A stretch of DNA of 64,000 bases from an uncultured Flavobacteriaceae bacterium (GTDB lineage: Bacteria > Bacteroidota > Bacteroidia > Flavobacteriales > Flavobacteriaceae). Shown in pieces: positions 54,142 through 63,201 of the stretch. Under the pieces are notes generated by a model, which did no database searches, had not been told where the DNA came from, and worked only from the letters and a program-made list of their open reading frames with translations. A program made the position numbers and the translations under genes. Where the stretch lies: assembly GCA_947494205.1 (NCBI GenBank), contig CANLUH010000001.1, positions 186,001 through 250,000 of the forward strand, in the 5' to 3' direction. Each line of letters opens with the position of its first letter. Within the stretch, counting starts at the first letter, position 1.

Positions 54142-55392
54142 TTATTTTTTACTTAAAGCTAAGGTTGTTTTTATAAGGTTATATTTTGCAGATACTGATT
54201 TCTCATTCTGAAGTTCTTTAACCACATAATGAGGAGTTGTCTTATATTCTTCGTTAGCACTTCCATCTGGATTCAATGCCATTTCTCCTGTAAAGCGTAT
54301 TACTATACCGCTTTTGGGTAGTGTTAATAGTAATGGATCTGTTCCAATACCATCTCCTGATGTTTTTTCTCCTATTAAGGTTGCGAAGTTTGTTACTTTA
54401 CAGAAATATGCAAAAGTGTCTGACGAGGAGAATACTGCTTCGTCTATTAAAACATATATTTCCCCTTTAAATCGTTTTCCAAAACTACTAGATTCAACAG
54501 TACTAATATCACTTAAAAAAGAATAAGTTCCCGATTTTAATTCTTCAGGTAAGTTAGGCAGTTTAATTTCGTTGTATTTAATATTAGTTTTATAATCTGG
54601 CTTAAATTTATTTATTCTATCAGACTTTTTAAAGGCATAAACTATAGGAAATGTGATGTCTTCATCTATTAAATAAGATACAATATGCTCCATCCAATAC
54701 ATATCACTCCCTCCTTCATTCCCTTGAACATCAATTATTAAATTTTTATAGTTATGAGATTTAACAAAAAAAGTTTCAAGCATATTTTTATCATGTTCCA
54801 ATAGATCGTAACTAAATGATTTTATTTTTACATACGCAATGGATTCTATTTCAGAGAATTGTATTTCTACATTCGATAACTCTTTGGTTTCGTTAGATAC
54901 TTTTTTAGAATCTTCCACTACAACATCTCTATTGTTTTTTGGCGTGTTTTCTAGAAGTTGCTTCCAGTATAGAGTTCTCTCTTTAGAAGACTTCTCTAAT
55001 TCGGTTATGTAGGGTTTAATGATGGGATAGGTTTTCTCCAACCCCTTATATCCATCATAACAATAATTATAAATTATAGTTGGATAAGTATCTGTATGTC
55101 CATTATTTAAATCATTAAGAATACTAACTATAGTATTATAATATTCTAAATCTGTTTTAGAGTTTTTAATCTTTGCGATATAGCTTTCTTTTTTAGATAG
55201 CCAATCTAGTTTATTCACTCTTTTATTTATTTCGAAATAAGGATAGCTCTCTTTTAACTCTTCATATAAATACAAAAAATCACTTATTTTTTCTTTTTGC
55301 GATAGCGGTTTAAATGTACTCTGTCCATATACACGAATTAAAGAAAACAAAGTGAGACAAATAAATACTAAATAGTGCTTATAAATTTTCAT
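54142..55392 (-). CDS. Exported S41-family (C-terminal processing) peptidase
   Basis: A 416-residue protease with signal peptide (about residues 1-23, ending RVYGQ). The S41 core is recognised by NLIIDVQGNEGGSDMYW, the nucleophile Ser in IDEAVFSSSDTFAYF and GEKTSGDGIGTDP followed by LTLPKSGIVIRFTG. No PDZ domain is evident between the N-terminal helical part and the core, so it is a tail-specific-protease-like enzyme without PDZ. It is coupled to the small CEKC protein downstream. A MITE-like element lies between its start and the next gene upstream. Confidence 0.88.
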   Translation of the reverse strand: MKIYKHYLVFICLTLFSLIRVYGQSTFKPLSQKEKISDFLYLYEELKESYPYFEINKRVNKLDWLSKKESYIAKIKNSKTDLEYYNTIVSILNDLNNGHTDTYPTIIYNYCYDGYKGLEKTYPIIKPYITELEKSSKERTLYWKQLLENTPKNNRDVVVEDSKKVSNETKELSNVEIQFSEIESIAYVKIKSFSYDLLEHDKNMLETFFVKSHNYKNLIIDVQGNEGGSDMYWMEHIVSYLIDEDITFPIVYAFKKSDRINKFKPDYKTNIKYNEIKLPNLPEELKSGTYSFLSDISTVESSSFGKRFKGEIYVLIDEAVFSSSDTFAYFCKVTNFATLIGEKTSGDGIGTDPLLLTLPKSGIVIRFTGEMALNPDGSANEEYKTTPHYVVKELQNEKSVSAKYNLIKTTLALSKK

Positions 55393-55412
55393 AGGGTTCG
55401 TAAATTTTTATT

Positions 55413-55497
55413 AGGCTGCCTAAAAAGTCATTACCATTCATTTTGTCAAGTTAAAAAAGATTTAATATGACATAGATTTACACTTTTAAGACAGCCT
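55413..55497. mobile_element. MITE-like element with IS1182-type ends
   Basis: About 85 bases with terminal inverted repeats AGGCTGCCTAAAAAGT (55413-55428) and, on the other strand, AGGCTGTCTTAAAAGT (ending 55497), 14 of 16 bases identical. The ends look like those of IS1182-family elements. No frame of useful length lies inside, so it would be non-autonomous. It sits 20 bases upstream of the S41 peptidase start. Confidence 0.6.
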
Positions 55498-55530
55498 TAT
55501 ATATTAGAACATTAATAGCCTCTTTAATTA

Positions 55531-55848
55531 TTACTTTATAACTTCAGACAGTTTAATTGTTTTACCGCAATGTTTAGATGCTATTTTAAAAATAACATCT
55601 CCCTTTTTGCCTTTATTAGCCCAACGCACTTCTTTTCCTGTGTTACAAGAAATACTTGTTTTAGACCCTTTATTTAAACTTACAAAGCCACTTCCTGTAT
55701 GTATAGATACTTTTGCTTTTGTATCGTTTACTAAAGAAAAACTACTTCCTATAGCTTCAGAATATGGTTGTGTTTCAATGGTAGTTATTGTTGTTTCTGA
55801 AGTAAAACTTACAACAAGTAAGCTTACGGTAATCATTAATAATTTCAT
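55531..55848 (-). CDS. Small exported protein of unknown function
   Basis: A 105-residue protein with signal peptide (MKLLMITVSLLVVSFTS). The mature part is beta-like and Lys/Gly rich (VSIHTGSGFVSLNKGSKTSI, ending GKTIKLSEVIK) with two Cys (ISCNTGKEVRW, SKHCGKTIK) that could form a disulfide. No family recognised. It starts 12 bases after the FG-GAP protein gene on the same strand and would be the last gene of the terpene synthase unit. Confidence 0.62.
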   Translation of the reverse strand: MKLLMITVSLLVVSFTSETTITTIETQPYSEAIGSSFSLVNDTKAKVSIHTGSGFVSLNKGSKTSISCNTGKEVRWANKGKKGDVIFKIASKHCGKTIKLSEVIK

Positions 55849-55860
55849 AGTTGTTATAAT

Positions 55861-57282
55861 TTAATGTTTAATAAATCGAAAGGTTTTACTAAGGTTATTT
55901 TCTGTTTCAACTTTAAGTAAATACAGACCGTTTTGTAAGTTTGAAACATCTATTGTTTTTAATTTTGATTTCAAAATTTCTTCCCCTAGTATTGAATAGA
56001 TACTTGCTTCTTTAATTACTAAAGAGGTCTGTATATTTAAAATGGAATTTGTGGGGTTTGGATATAATGCTATATTTTCTATTACGTTTTCCTCTATAGA
56101 TAATGTAGCTATACTATTTTTAAAGATTTTGGTCGTGTACATATTTACTCCTGAAATTTGATAAGTAAGCACAATATCCATATCTGTATCTCCATCTATA
56201 TCTCCTACTTGAATTTCTGGACGAAAGCTAATTGCCCCAAAAGGTTGTCCATTCATTGGAGAAAACTGTCCTGTTCCTGAGTTTAAAAAAACATTCATAT
56301 CTGGAGTCGCGTTCATACACGCTCCTACAATATCAAGATCTCCATCATTATCAAAATCTGCAAACTTAACTGTTGAAAACACGGTGTAGTTTGCCGCTGG
56401 AACTCCAAAATAAGAAGAGTAATGACCTACTCCATTATTACGGTGAGTTGCCATTACGCCAGTAGAACGATTAGAACCTACTTGAACGACATCTAAATCG
56501 CCATCACCGTCTACATCGCCTAAATCGAAATCCCCAAAGAAAGCTCCTTCTAAACTATCTACATTTCCAAGCGTAAATGTTCCTGTTCCTGTATTGATAT
56601 ATTTATGATAAAACTCACCGTTGGGTGTTTGCCCAATAACTAGTAAATCTTGATCTCCGTCATTATCTAAATCAGCAAATTCCGTTTTCCCATCTGATAC
56701 TTGTAGTATTCCTGAAAATAGTTGTGAAAAAGAATAGTTTCCATCATACCTCCATATTTTAGCAGAAAATTGAGTTGTTAACCCAGATAATGTCATGTCC
56801 ATATCATTATCGCCATCGACATCTCCAAAAGCAAATTGAAGTATAGAAGTAACATTATTAAAACTAGTTGTTAAACCTGTTACTTCATGTTTTGTAAAAA
56901 TACCTAGTCCATTATTTTCATAGATATCATAGACTCTATTTATTCCTGTTGTACTCGTATTTCTAATAACAAAAACATCTAAATCGTCATCGCCTTCTAT
57001 ATCTACAAATCTCATGTTTTCTATAGGGTCATTAATAAATCCGTTTAGTTCTTCTGTATAAGTTCCAGCTCCATTATTTTTAAACAACTTTGCAGTTGTA
57101 CCATCTGTGATTCCTGCTAAATCTAAATCTCCATCATCATCAATATCTCCAAGTTGGATTGATCTCAATCCATTAACTCCAACAAAAGGCGTATTTGTTT
57201 CTTCTGTAAAACTCTGACTATAAACAGTAGGTATTGTGAATATAAATGCGAAAAAACAGGTTATAAATAAAGAGGTTTTCAT
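55861..57282 (-). CDS. Secreted FG-GAP/VCBS-repeat protein with T9SS sorting domain
   Basis: A 473-residue protein sent across the outer membrane by the type IX secretion system. It has a signal peptide (KTSLFITCFFAFIFTIPTVYSQ) and about seven FG-GAP/VCBS blade repeats with the calcium-binding pattern GDIDDDGDLDLAG, GDVDGDNDMDM, GDVDGDGDLDVV (an integrin-like beta-propeller). The C-terminal T9SS type A sorting domain starts IALYPNPTNSILNI and ends YLLKVETENNLSKTFRF. It would be displayed on or released from the cell surface. It lies 12 bases after the terpene synthase gene and 12 before a small exported protein gene. Confidence 0.93.
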   Translation of the reverse strand: MKTSLFITCFFAFIFTIPTVYSQSFTEETNTPFVGVNGLRSIQLGDIDDDGDLDLAGITDGTTAKLFKNNGAGTYTEELNGFINDPIENMRFVDIEGDDDLDVFVIRNTSTTGINRVYDIYENNGLGIFTKHEVTGLTTSFNNVTSILQFAFGDVDGDNDMDMTLSGLTTQFSAKIWRYDGNYSFSQLFSGILQVSDGKTEFADLDNDGDQDLLVIGQTPNGEFYHKYINTGTGTFTLGNVDSLEGAFFGDFDLGDVDGDGDLDVVQVGSNRSTGVMATHRNNGVGHYSSYFGVPAANYTVFSTVKFADFDNDGDLDIVGACMNATPDMNVFLNSGTGQFSPMNGQPFGAISFRPEIQVGDIDGDTDMDIVLTYQISGVNMYTTKIFKNSIATLSIEENVIENIALYPNPTNSILNIQTSLVIKEASIYSILGEEILKSKLKTIDVSNLQNGLYLLKVETENNLSKTFRFIKH

Positions 57283-57294
57283 TAATTTATTTTT

Positions 57295-58275
57295 TTAGTT
57301 AAATTTTATATCTTCAAAAACAGCTTCGGAATGTTTGTACCTTTTTGTTTCAAATTGCCAGTGATAACAGGCTGACACTATAACTTCTAATCCTTTTAGA
57401 TGTTTTTCAATTATAGATTTACTCATATAATCCATAGAGTGTATTTCATTTCTAATCTCCTTCAAATCTTGTTCAAAGTCTTCAGACAACTTATTAACTA
57501 AGTTTATAGATTTAGAGACGGCTTCTTCGTAAGTATTCGCTTCTTTAGTAAGTAAGAATGCATTTATTAAATTAAAATTACTATGCTTTTCTTTCGCATA
57601 AGAAAACAAATCGTTAGACAATCCACCTATTAAAGCACAAGTTTGTTTTAGCCTATATAAAAGAGGCAACTTACTTTCTATTGTTTCTGAAATATAATTA
57701 TCGTTTACATACTCTATTAAATCTATTACAGGCATCATACCTGAAGTATATAATCGGACTTTTATATACTCATTAACTGTTTTATATGAAGGACTTTCTA
57801 AAGCATAGTATAAGTGTTCTTTAACTGATGCTGTATACTTCTTAAAAAAGTGGGTAGGGCTGTCTTCTCTTATAACTTCACCTATATATTTTATAGCTTG
57901 GTAAAGCTTTTTCAGTTTATCATTTTTAACAGCTAGTGCTATAGCCTTCCCTTCCCATAATGCTAGAATGGTTTTTAAATCGGCTACATCTTCTTTAACT
58001 GTATCTTCTCCAAAAAAATCATCCAAAAAATATAATGTATCGTAAGTAACCAGAACGTTTGTCATTTTTTGTATAGAACCATTAACATATAAATAATTCG
58101 TCATCGTGGTGTGATCACGATACAATGTTTCATCAACAATTCCTAACAAGTTTGAGGTTGTCTTTGCTTTCTCTAAAATAAGTTCCGCTTCTTTATGCTT
58201 ATAAAAAGGGGCTTTAGATATATGTAAATCTGTAGATAAAAAAATGGTATTGGTTATAGAAAGCGTAGTATTCAT
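57295..58275 (-). CDS. Class I terpene synthase (cyclase) homologue
   Basis: A 326-residue soluble protein with the metal-binding motifs of bacterial class I terpene synthases. The Asp-rich motif is LDDFFGED (Asp85-Asp86, Glu90), and the NSE triad is NDLFSYAKE (Asn221, Ser225, Glu229, with Lys228), fitting ND(L/I/V)xSxxKE exactly. Arg174, 47 residues before the NSE triad, sits where the pyrophosphate-sensing Arg occurs, and the C-terminal RY pair is Arg312-Tyr313 (ETKRYKH). It should cyclise a prenyl diphosphate (C10, C15 or C20 not predictable). No prenyl transferase lies nearby. Its downstream genes, an FG-GAP T9SS protein and a small exported protein, follow at 12-base gaps. Confidence 0.82.
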   Translation of the reverse strand: MNTTLSITNTIFLSTDLHISKAPFYKHKEAELILEKAKTTSNLLGIVDETLYRDHTTMTNYLYVNGSIQKMTNVLVTYDTLYFLDDFFGEDTVKEDVADLKTILALWEGKAIALAVKNDKLKKLYQAIKYIGEVIREDSPTHFFKKYTASVKEHLYYALESPSYKTVNEYIKVRLYTSGMMPVIDLIEYVNDNYISETIESKLPLLYRLKQTCALIGGLSNDLFSYAKEKHSNFNLINAFLLTKEANTYEEAVSKSINLVNKLSEDFEQDLKEIRNEIHSMDYMSKSIIEKHLKGLEVIVSACYHWQFETKRYKHSEAVFEDIKFN

Positions 58276-58373
58276 TAATAACGTATTTATATTTACTTAG
58301 CTACGAAATAAACAACTTATTAGCATATGATAATTCCCAAGTTTCTGAAATACCCTTTTGAATTGCTAAAGCA

Positions 58374-58411
58374 AAAAGAATCCCGATAAAGAAAATATCT
58401 TTAACGGGATT
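58374..58411 (-). terminator. Terminator of the 1532-residue surface protein gene
   Basis: On the minus strand: AATCCCG, a TAAAGA inner stem and the complement, then TTCTTTTTGC. The arms are 58379-58385 and 58405-58411 on the plus strand. Confidence 0.72.
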
Positions 58412-58469
58412 GCAAACAATAATTAAAACCACAAACTATCGTTTAAGAGTGTCTTTTTATATGCATTAA

Positions 58470-61400
58470 TTAGTTGTTAGCACCTTCTGGTAATTGTTGT
58501 ATAAATATATAAGTACCTACAGGTGGCCCTCCAAATACTGAATTAGATGGGTTATTAAATATATTATCTCTAACAAACAAAACATCACTTGTTACTCCTG
58601 AATAATAGGTTAAGCCATCCATATTTATATCTGTTGCATGGTAGCCCATAGAACCATAAGTTCCCACTGGCGGTCCACCAAATACCGAATTCGCTGGATC
58701 ACTAAATACTTGAGACCTAATAGACGGAATGTCTGACTGCGCTCCTAAATAATTTAATCGCCCATCTCCATTAGCATCTCCTGCCCACATACCTAGAAGC
58801 CCTGAAGGCATACCAAAAGTAGTTTGTGCATCTGTACCAAAAGTAATTGGTGCGTTTGCATTTGTAAAATCTATAGTTGTTACAGACTGCCCTAATGTAA
58901 ACGTATTTAAAGTCATGATTCCTAAATGGTTTCTATGTTTTATAGCTACATAATAGTTACCATTTGGAACGCTAAATATTAAAGAGGAGATTCCATCTAC
59001 TGCTACAATATCTCCACCTCTTTGTATTAATGCCGATTGCGATGCTACTATTGTTGTATTTGTAGTTGCATCTCTTAATTCTACTAATACCCAATCTACA
59101 ATAGCATTATTTCCTGTTACTGAGAAAACTGAACTATTACAAGTTACTGCATCTGGATAAGGAGATGTTGTAGGAATGTAGTTAGCTACTCTTAAATCAT
59201 CATTCATAATCGTTGAACTAGAACTTAACATAGCGCCTTGGAGTAGTACTTTAATAGAAACTTGTAATGTAGTAGAGTATTCATAAGCTCCAATATCTAC
59301 TGTTGTATTAAAGATTCTTTGGCTCCCTAAAAGATCTGTAACACCTTCAACATCTGCATTTTCTCCCATATCTATTGCTGGTGATCCGCTGGTTAATGCG
59401 TAATCATTACTAGCTGAATTTACAAATAATGGATTTGCGTTACTTATATTTATTTTAGACCCCGATGCTACATTAGAAAAATTATCTTCGTCTATAGAAT
59501 TTTTTATAAAAATATTATTTGCAGCGGTAGTATGCCCTCTAGTAAGAGCTTTAGTAATTACATTACTAGTTCCTCTATTATTATAAAATATATTATTAGA
59601 CAGTCTGGTAATGTGTGTTGTTTGAAACTGTGAATTTTTAGAAACAGATAATGTTCCTCTCTCAGTTGAAGCTCTTGTTCCTATATCTAAATTATCTACA
59701 AATGTATTATTGAAAAACTTTGAAGTTACACTACTTGCTACACTATTAGCTCTAACCCATGCAGAGCTTCCTGTAAATCCTAAATCTGTTCCTCTGTCCA
59801 TTGTTGTATTAGCATAGAATAGACTATTAGCTATAGTAACACCATATCTAGAACTTCCATTTATGGTATAAACACCAGCTCCATATGTCGCAACATTATT
59901 ATTAAATGTACAACCTAACACCTTTATAAAATTTAAATTCACATCTCCTCCTGCACCAGCTGCATATCTTGAATATATTCCTGCTCCACCTACTGCTACA
60001 TTATTTCTAAATTTCGAATTACTAATAGTAAATTGCCCTTGTTGTATTGAGTTTACCCAAAATATACCAGCACCAAATCTTTCATCTGCTGCTGTAGCAT
60101 CTGCTTGTCCTCCTTCTACAACAACTCCGTCAATTATTAACCTATTACCACCAATTGTTAAAACATGATATACATTCTCTGCGCGACCATTTCCTGTAAA
60201 GGCTACTCCCGTATCATCTCCATTTAAATCTCCCGAAAGAATAGACTCATTAGATATTAAATCTCTTTCAGTAATGTTAGTTTCAGTTCCGTTGAATCCC
60301 CCAAATAGTTTTATATCATTTCTAGCTACTAAGAAAGTACTGTTACGACTACCACCTGTAGGTTTATAGATTCCATCTGCAATCCAGATTTCACTTCCAT
60401 CATAAGATGCTGACAATGCCGTTTCTAAGCTTGTAAAAGCATTTGTCCAATCGAATCCTGTATTTCCTCCAGTTGCATTATCGTTAACATAAATAGTATT
60501 TCTAAATCCAAAAGTGACTTGAGTATAAACAGACGGTGTTCCATTACAATAGGCTCTTATATAAATATCATAAATAGTATTAGGTACTAGCCCTGCTATT
60601 ACTAATGCATTTGTATTACCTGATGGTACGTTTATTAGCGTACCTGAAGCTATTGATTGTCCCGTTTCCACATATACGACATCGTACCCTGTTGCTATAC
60701 TTGGATGTTCCCATGTAAAAGTTGCCTCTGTAGACACTGTATCACTAGGTATTAATTCTGTTTTAAAGAAGTCTCCACAAGTTCCTATATACTCATATAC
60801 TCCTAAATCTGGATTAGTATTAATTATTCTTGGCATATTTAGTAAATCGGTAACACCGCTTACTAATGTAAAATCCCCTCCATCTATAGCTGGAGAACTA
60901 GACATTAACTCATAATTTCCACTTGCTTCATTTATAAATTGTGGATTTGCATTACTTGAATTATTAACATTAGATCCTGCTACTTGAGAAAAATTATCTT
61001 CATCTATACAGTTAGAAACAGTCATAGATGCTAAAGCCTGATTTCCGCCATTTATAGCTTTACCTGTAATACCACCTAAAGTTGTATTATTATAGAATAT
61101 AGAATTATATACATAACCTTGGCTTTTTGGTCTATTACCAGGAACGTTAATTGTATTAGACAGTACTACAGTTGAGCGATTAAAATTGTTATAACCAGAT
61201 GTAGTTCCTACATCTTCATTATCTACAAACGTACAATTAGAGATCGTAGTTGCCATATTAGAAGACGAACCACTTAATGTTTTATAAAAAACACTACTCC
61301 CAGCTGTTCCTGTCCCAACAGAATTATCTTCTGTTTTATTTCCTTTAAACAAAGTGTTAGAAAGCATAACATCAACAACACCGTCTGATACTGAATATAG

Positions 61401-63068
61401 TGTTCCCAATCTACTTATATTATTTTCAATAATAGAATTTGAAACATTTAGGGTTGCACTGCCTCCAGAACTTGCAAATGAAGTTGAGATAATATTATTA
61501 CCTCCAGTATTGTTAGATATTTTACATTCTCTAAGTGTTAATCCTCTTGACAATACGTTTTTTAAAATAGCTGCTCCAGAATAATGACCACTTACATTTG
61601 CGTTTCCTCCTGTAATAGTTATTCTATCTAGTAACAAAGTAGATGCAGAACTTATTACATGATAACTATTATCTTCCCTTGTAGTATCTCCATATAAGGG
61701 AATTGTTGCATCATTATTATTTAAATCTCCAGAAAGTATTGTTTCGTTAGTTCCAAAAACGCGGTCAGATATATTTGCTTCAGTTCCAACAAATCCACCG
61801 TATAATTTTACATTAAATGTTGTTATATTAAATGTCTCTGCTCTATCTCCTCCACTTATTGTTGGCTTATATGTTCCACCTGCTATCCAGATAGCCTCGT
61901 TTGGAGTTACTATCGCTACCGCATCTTGTAAATTAGTATAGGCATCTGTCCAATTTGTTCCATTATTTAATCCTGTTGCTGCTTCATTTACATAGAGTGT
62001 TCCTATTGTTCTTGTAGTTGTAAAACCAAGAGCAGTTGTAGACCAAGATGTTGTAATGGCACATTGCTCTCTTACAAAAACATTATAATCTGTGTTAGGC
62101 TCTAAACCTGTTATTTGAGTAGAGCCAGAAGACACACCTGTAACTATTGTTGCACTAGAGAAAGGTTCTGATGCCTTTACATATGCTACATCGAAAGTCC
62201 CAGTTTCTGAAATTGTAATAGTAGCATCATTATTATTAATAGTTGTAGCCGATAGTATAGATGAGTTTGGAACAAAACAATAATTATTATAATTACATAT
62301 AGTTTCTACTTCTCCTGCAACAAAAAGTCTATTATAAATTAAAATATTATCTATTATATTAGGATATTTATTAGCCGCTGGTAAATTATGAGTTCTATTA
62401 TTACCTATAGCAATATCTCCAACTGTATCGTAAGATATTGAGATGTTACCTAAGCTATTTGGTAAGACTGCGGTAGCCGAAACAACTTCTACACCATCTA
62501 TCCCTATAAAAGTATTGACATCTGTTGTTCCTCCATTTAAAAATGTTGTAAAATGCCTCATAACAATGGTTATGTGATGCCATTCTCCATCTGCAATAAA
62601 ATTAGGAGCCAACGATCCGTTTTCAAAATCCCCTCCTGTATGTTCCATTCTATATCGACTTCCTACTTTTCCATCTTTTAAATAAAAGAAATAACCATAC
62701 CAATCAGTATCTGTATCACTAGAACGATCACTGTCTTCTATAATAACTCTTCTATTAGAATCGTTGATAGTTGTTTTAATCCAAAAACTATAAGCTAGTT
62801 GATCTTTAGATTGATTATTAAAACCTCCTGAAGGGAAATCTATATCGCTTCTTGATGCACTTCCAAAAAGCAGGTTTCCAGCTTGTCCTGAATTATTAAA
62901 TCTATCAAAAGCGTACAACATTATACCTGTTGGCGCTAAACTAGATCCGGTAGCTTGATCTACCAAGTTTCCATTTAACTCGTATGCAGCAACGAGTCCA
63001 TTTGTAGGGTATTGAGCATAAGTTATAGCGTTAATACATAGCATTAAAAATAGTAATCTTGTTTTCAT
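58470..63068 (-). CDS. Giant secreted protein: LamG-like, fibronectin III-like and two beta-helix blocks, dockerin-like C-terminus
   Basis: A 1532-residue exported protein (signal peptide RLLFLMLCINAITYAQ). Approximately: a LamG/concanavalin-like domain (residues 22-255), a fibronectin III-like segment (275-350), a right-handed beta-helix block (355-770) opening with IWIAGGTYKP and KLYGGFVGTEANI, a second Fn3-like segment (785-860), and a second beta-helix block (860-1270) opening IWIADGIYKP and KLFGGFNGTETNI. The C-terminus has Ca-binding, dockerin-like sequence GDANGDGRLNYLG and DINMDGLTYY with a repeated NSVFGGPPVGTY. The blocks recur, suggesting internal duplication. It probably binds or cuts glycans, or acts as an adhesin; no catalytic residues are recognised. 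Sorted by an unclear route, as no canonical T9SS domain is seen. Confidence 0.82.
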   Translation of the reverse strand: MKTRLLFLMLCINAITYAQYPTNGLVAAYELNGNLVDQATGSSLAPTGIMLYAFDRFNNSGQAGNLLFGSASRSDIDFPSGGFNNQSKDQLAYSFWIKTTINDSNRRVIIEDSDRSSDTDTDWYGYFFYLKDGKVGSRYRMEHTGGDFENGSLAPNFIADGEWHHITIVMRHFTTFLNGGTTDVNTFIGIDGVEVVSATAVLPNSLGNISISYDTVGDIAIGNNRTHNLPAANKYPNIIDNILIYNRLFVAGEVETICNYNNYCFVPNSSILSATTINNNDATITISETGTFDVAYVKASEPFSSATIVTGVSSGSTQITGLEPNTDYNVFVREQCAITTSWSTTALGFTTTRTIGTLYVNEAATGLNNGTNWTDAYTNLQDAVAIVTPNEAIWIAGGTYKPTISGGDRAETFNITTFNVKLYGGFVGTEANISDRVFGTNETILSGDLNNNDATIPLYGDTTREDNSYHVISSASTLLLDRITITGGNANVSGHYSGAAILKNVLSRGLTLRECKISNNTGGNNIISTSFASSGGSATLNVSNSIIENNISRLGTLYSVSDGVVDVMLSNTLFKGNKTEDNSVGTGTAGSSVFYKTLSGSSSNMATTISNCTFVDNEDVGTTSGYNNFNRSTVVLSNTINVPGNRPKSQGYVYNSIFYNNTTLGGITGKAINGGNQALASMTVSNCIDEDNFSQVAGSNVNNSSNANPQFINEASGNYELMSSSPAIDGGDFTLVSGVTDLLNMPRIINTNPDLGVYEYIGTCGDFFKTELIPSDTVSTEATFTWEHPSIATGYDVVYVETGQSIASGTLINVPSGNTNALVIAGLVPNTIYDIYIRAYCNGTPSVYTQVTFGFRNTIYVNDNATGGNTGFDWTNAFTSLETALSASYDGSEIWIADGIYKPTGGSRNSTFLVARNDIKLFGGFNGTETNITERDLISNESILSGDLNGDDTGVAFTGNGRAENVYHVLTIGGNRLIIDGVVVEGGQADATAADERFGAGIFWVNSIQQGQFTISNSKFRNNVAVGGAGIYSRYAAGAGGDVNLNFIKVLGCTFNNNVATYGAGVYTINGSSRYGVTIANSLFYANTTMDRGTDLGFTGSSAWVRANSVASSVTSKFFNNTFVDNLDIGTRASTERGTLSVSKNSQFQTTHITRLSNNIFYNNRGTSNVITKALTRGHTTAANNIFIKNSIDEDNFSNVASGSKINISNANPLFVNSASNDYALTSGSPAIDMGENADVEGVTDLLGSQRIFNTTVDIGAYEYSTTLQVSIKVLLQGAMLSSSSTIMNDDLRVANYIPTTSPYPDAVTCNSSVFSVTGNNAIVDWVLVELRDATTNTTIVASQSALIQRGGDIVAVDGISSLIFSVPNGNYYVAIKHRNHLGIMTLNTFTLGQSVTTIDFTNANAPITFGTDAQTTFGMPSGLLGMWAGDANGDGRLNYLGAQSDIPSIRSQVFSDPANSVFGGPPVGTYGSMGYHATDINMDGLTYYSGVTSDVLFVRDNIFNNPSNSVFGGPPVGTYIFIQQLPEGANN

Positions 63069-63201
63069 AAGGGAGTTAAAGTTTGTAGTTTATAATGTAA
63101 AACTATCGCCTTATTAACAAGAAAATAACTACTAATTGCTGAAATGCTGTTTTCAGTTTCTAAACTGAAAAAAAATAAAGAATCTTGTATTTAATACACC
63201 G

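Noticed and set aside
63128..63180. A TTTTCAGTTT / AACTGAAAA hairpin between the surface protein and response regulator genes, considered as a terminator
   Set aside because: The stem is followed by A residues on the plus strand and, for the leftward gene, preceded rather than followed by the T run.
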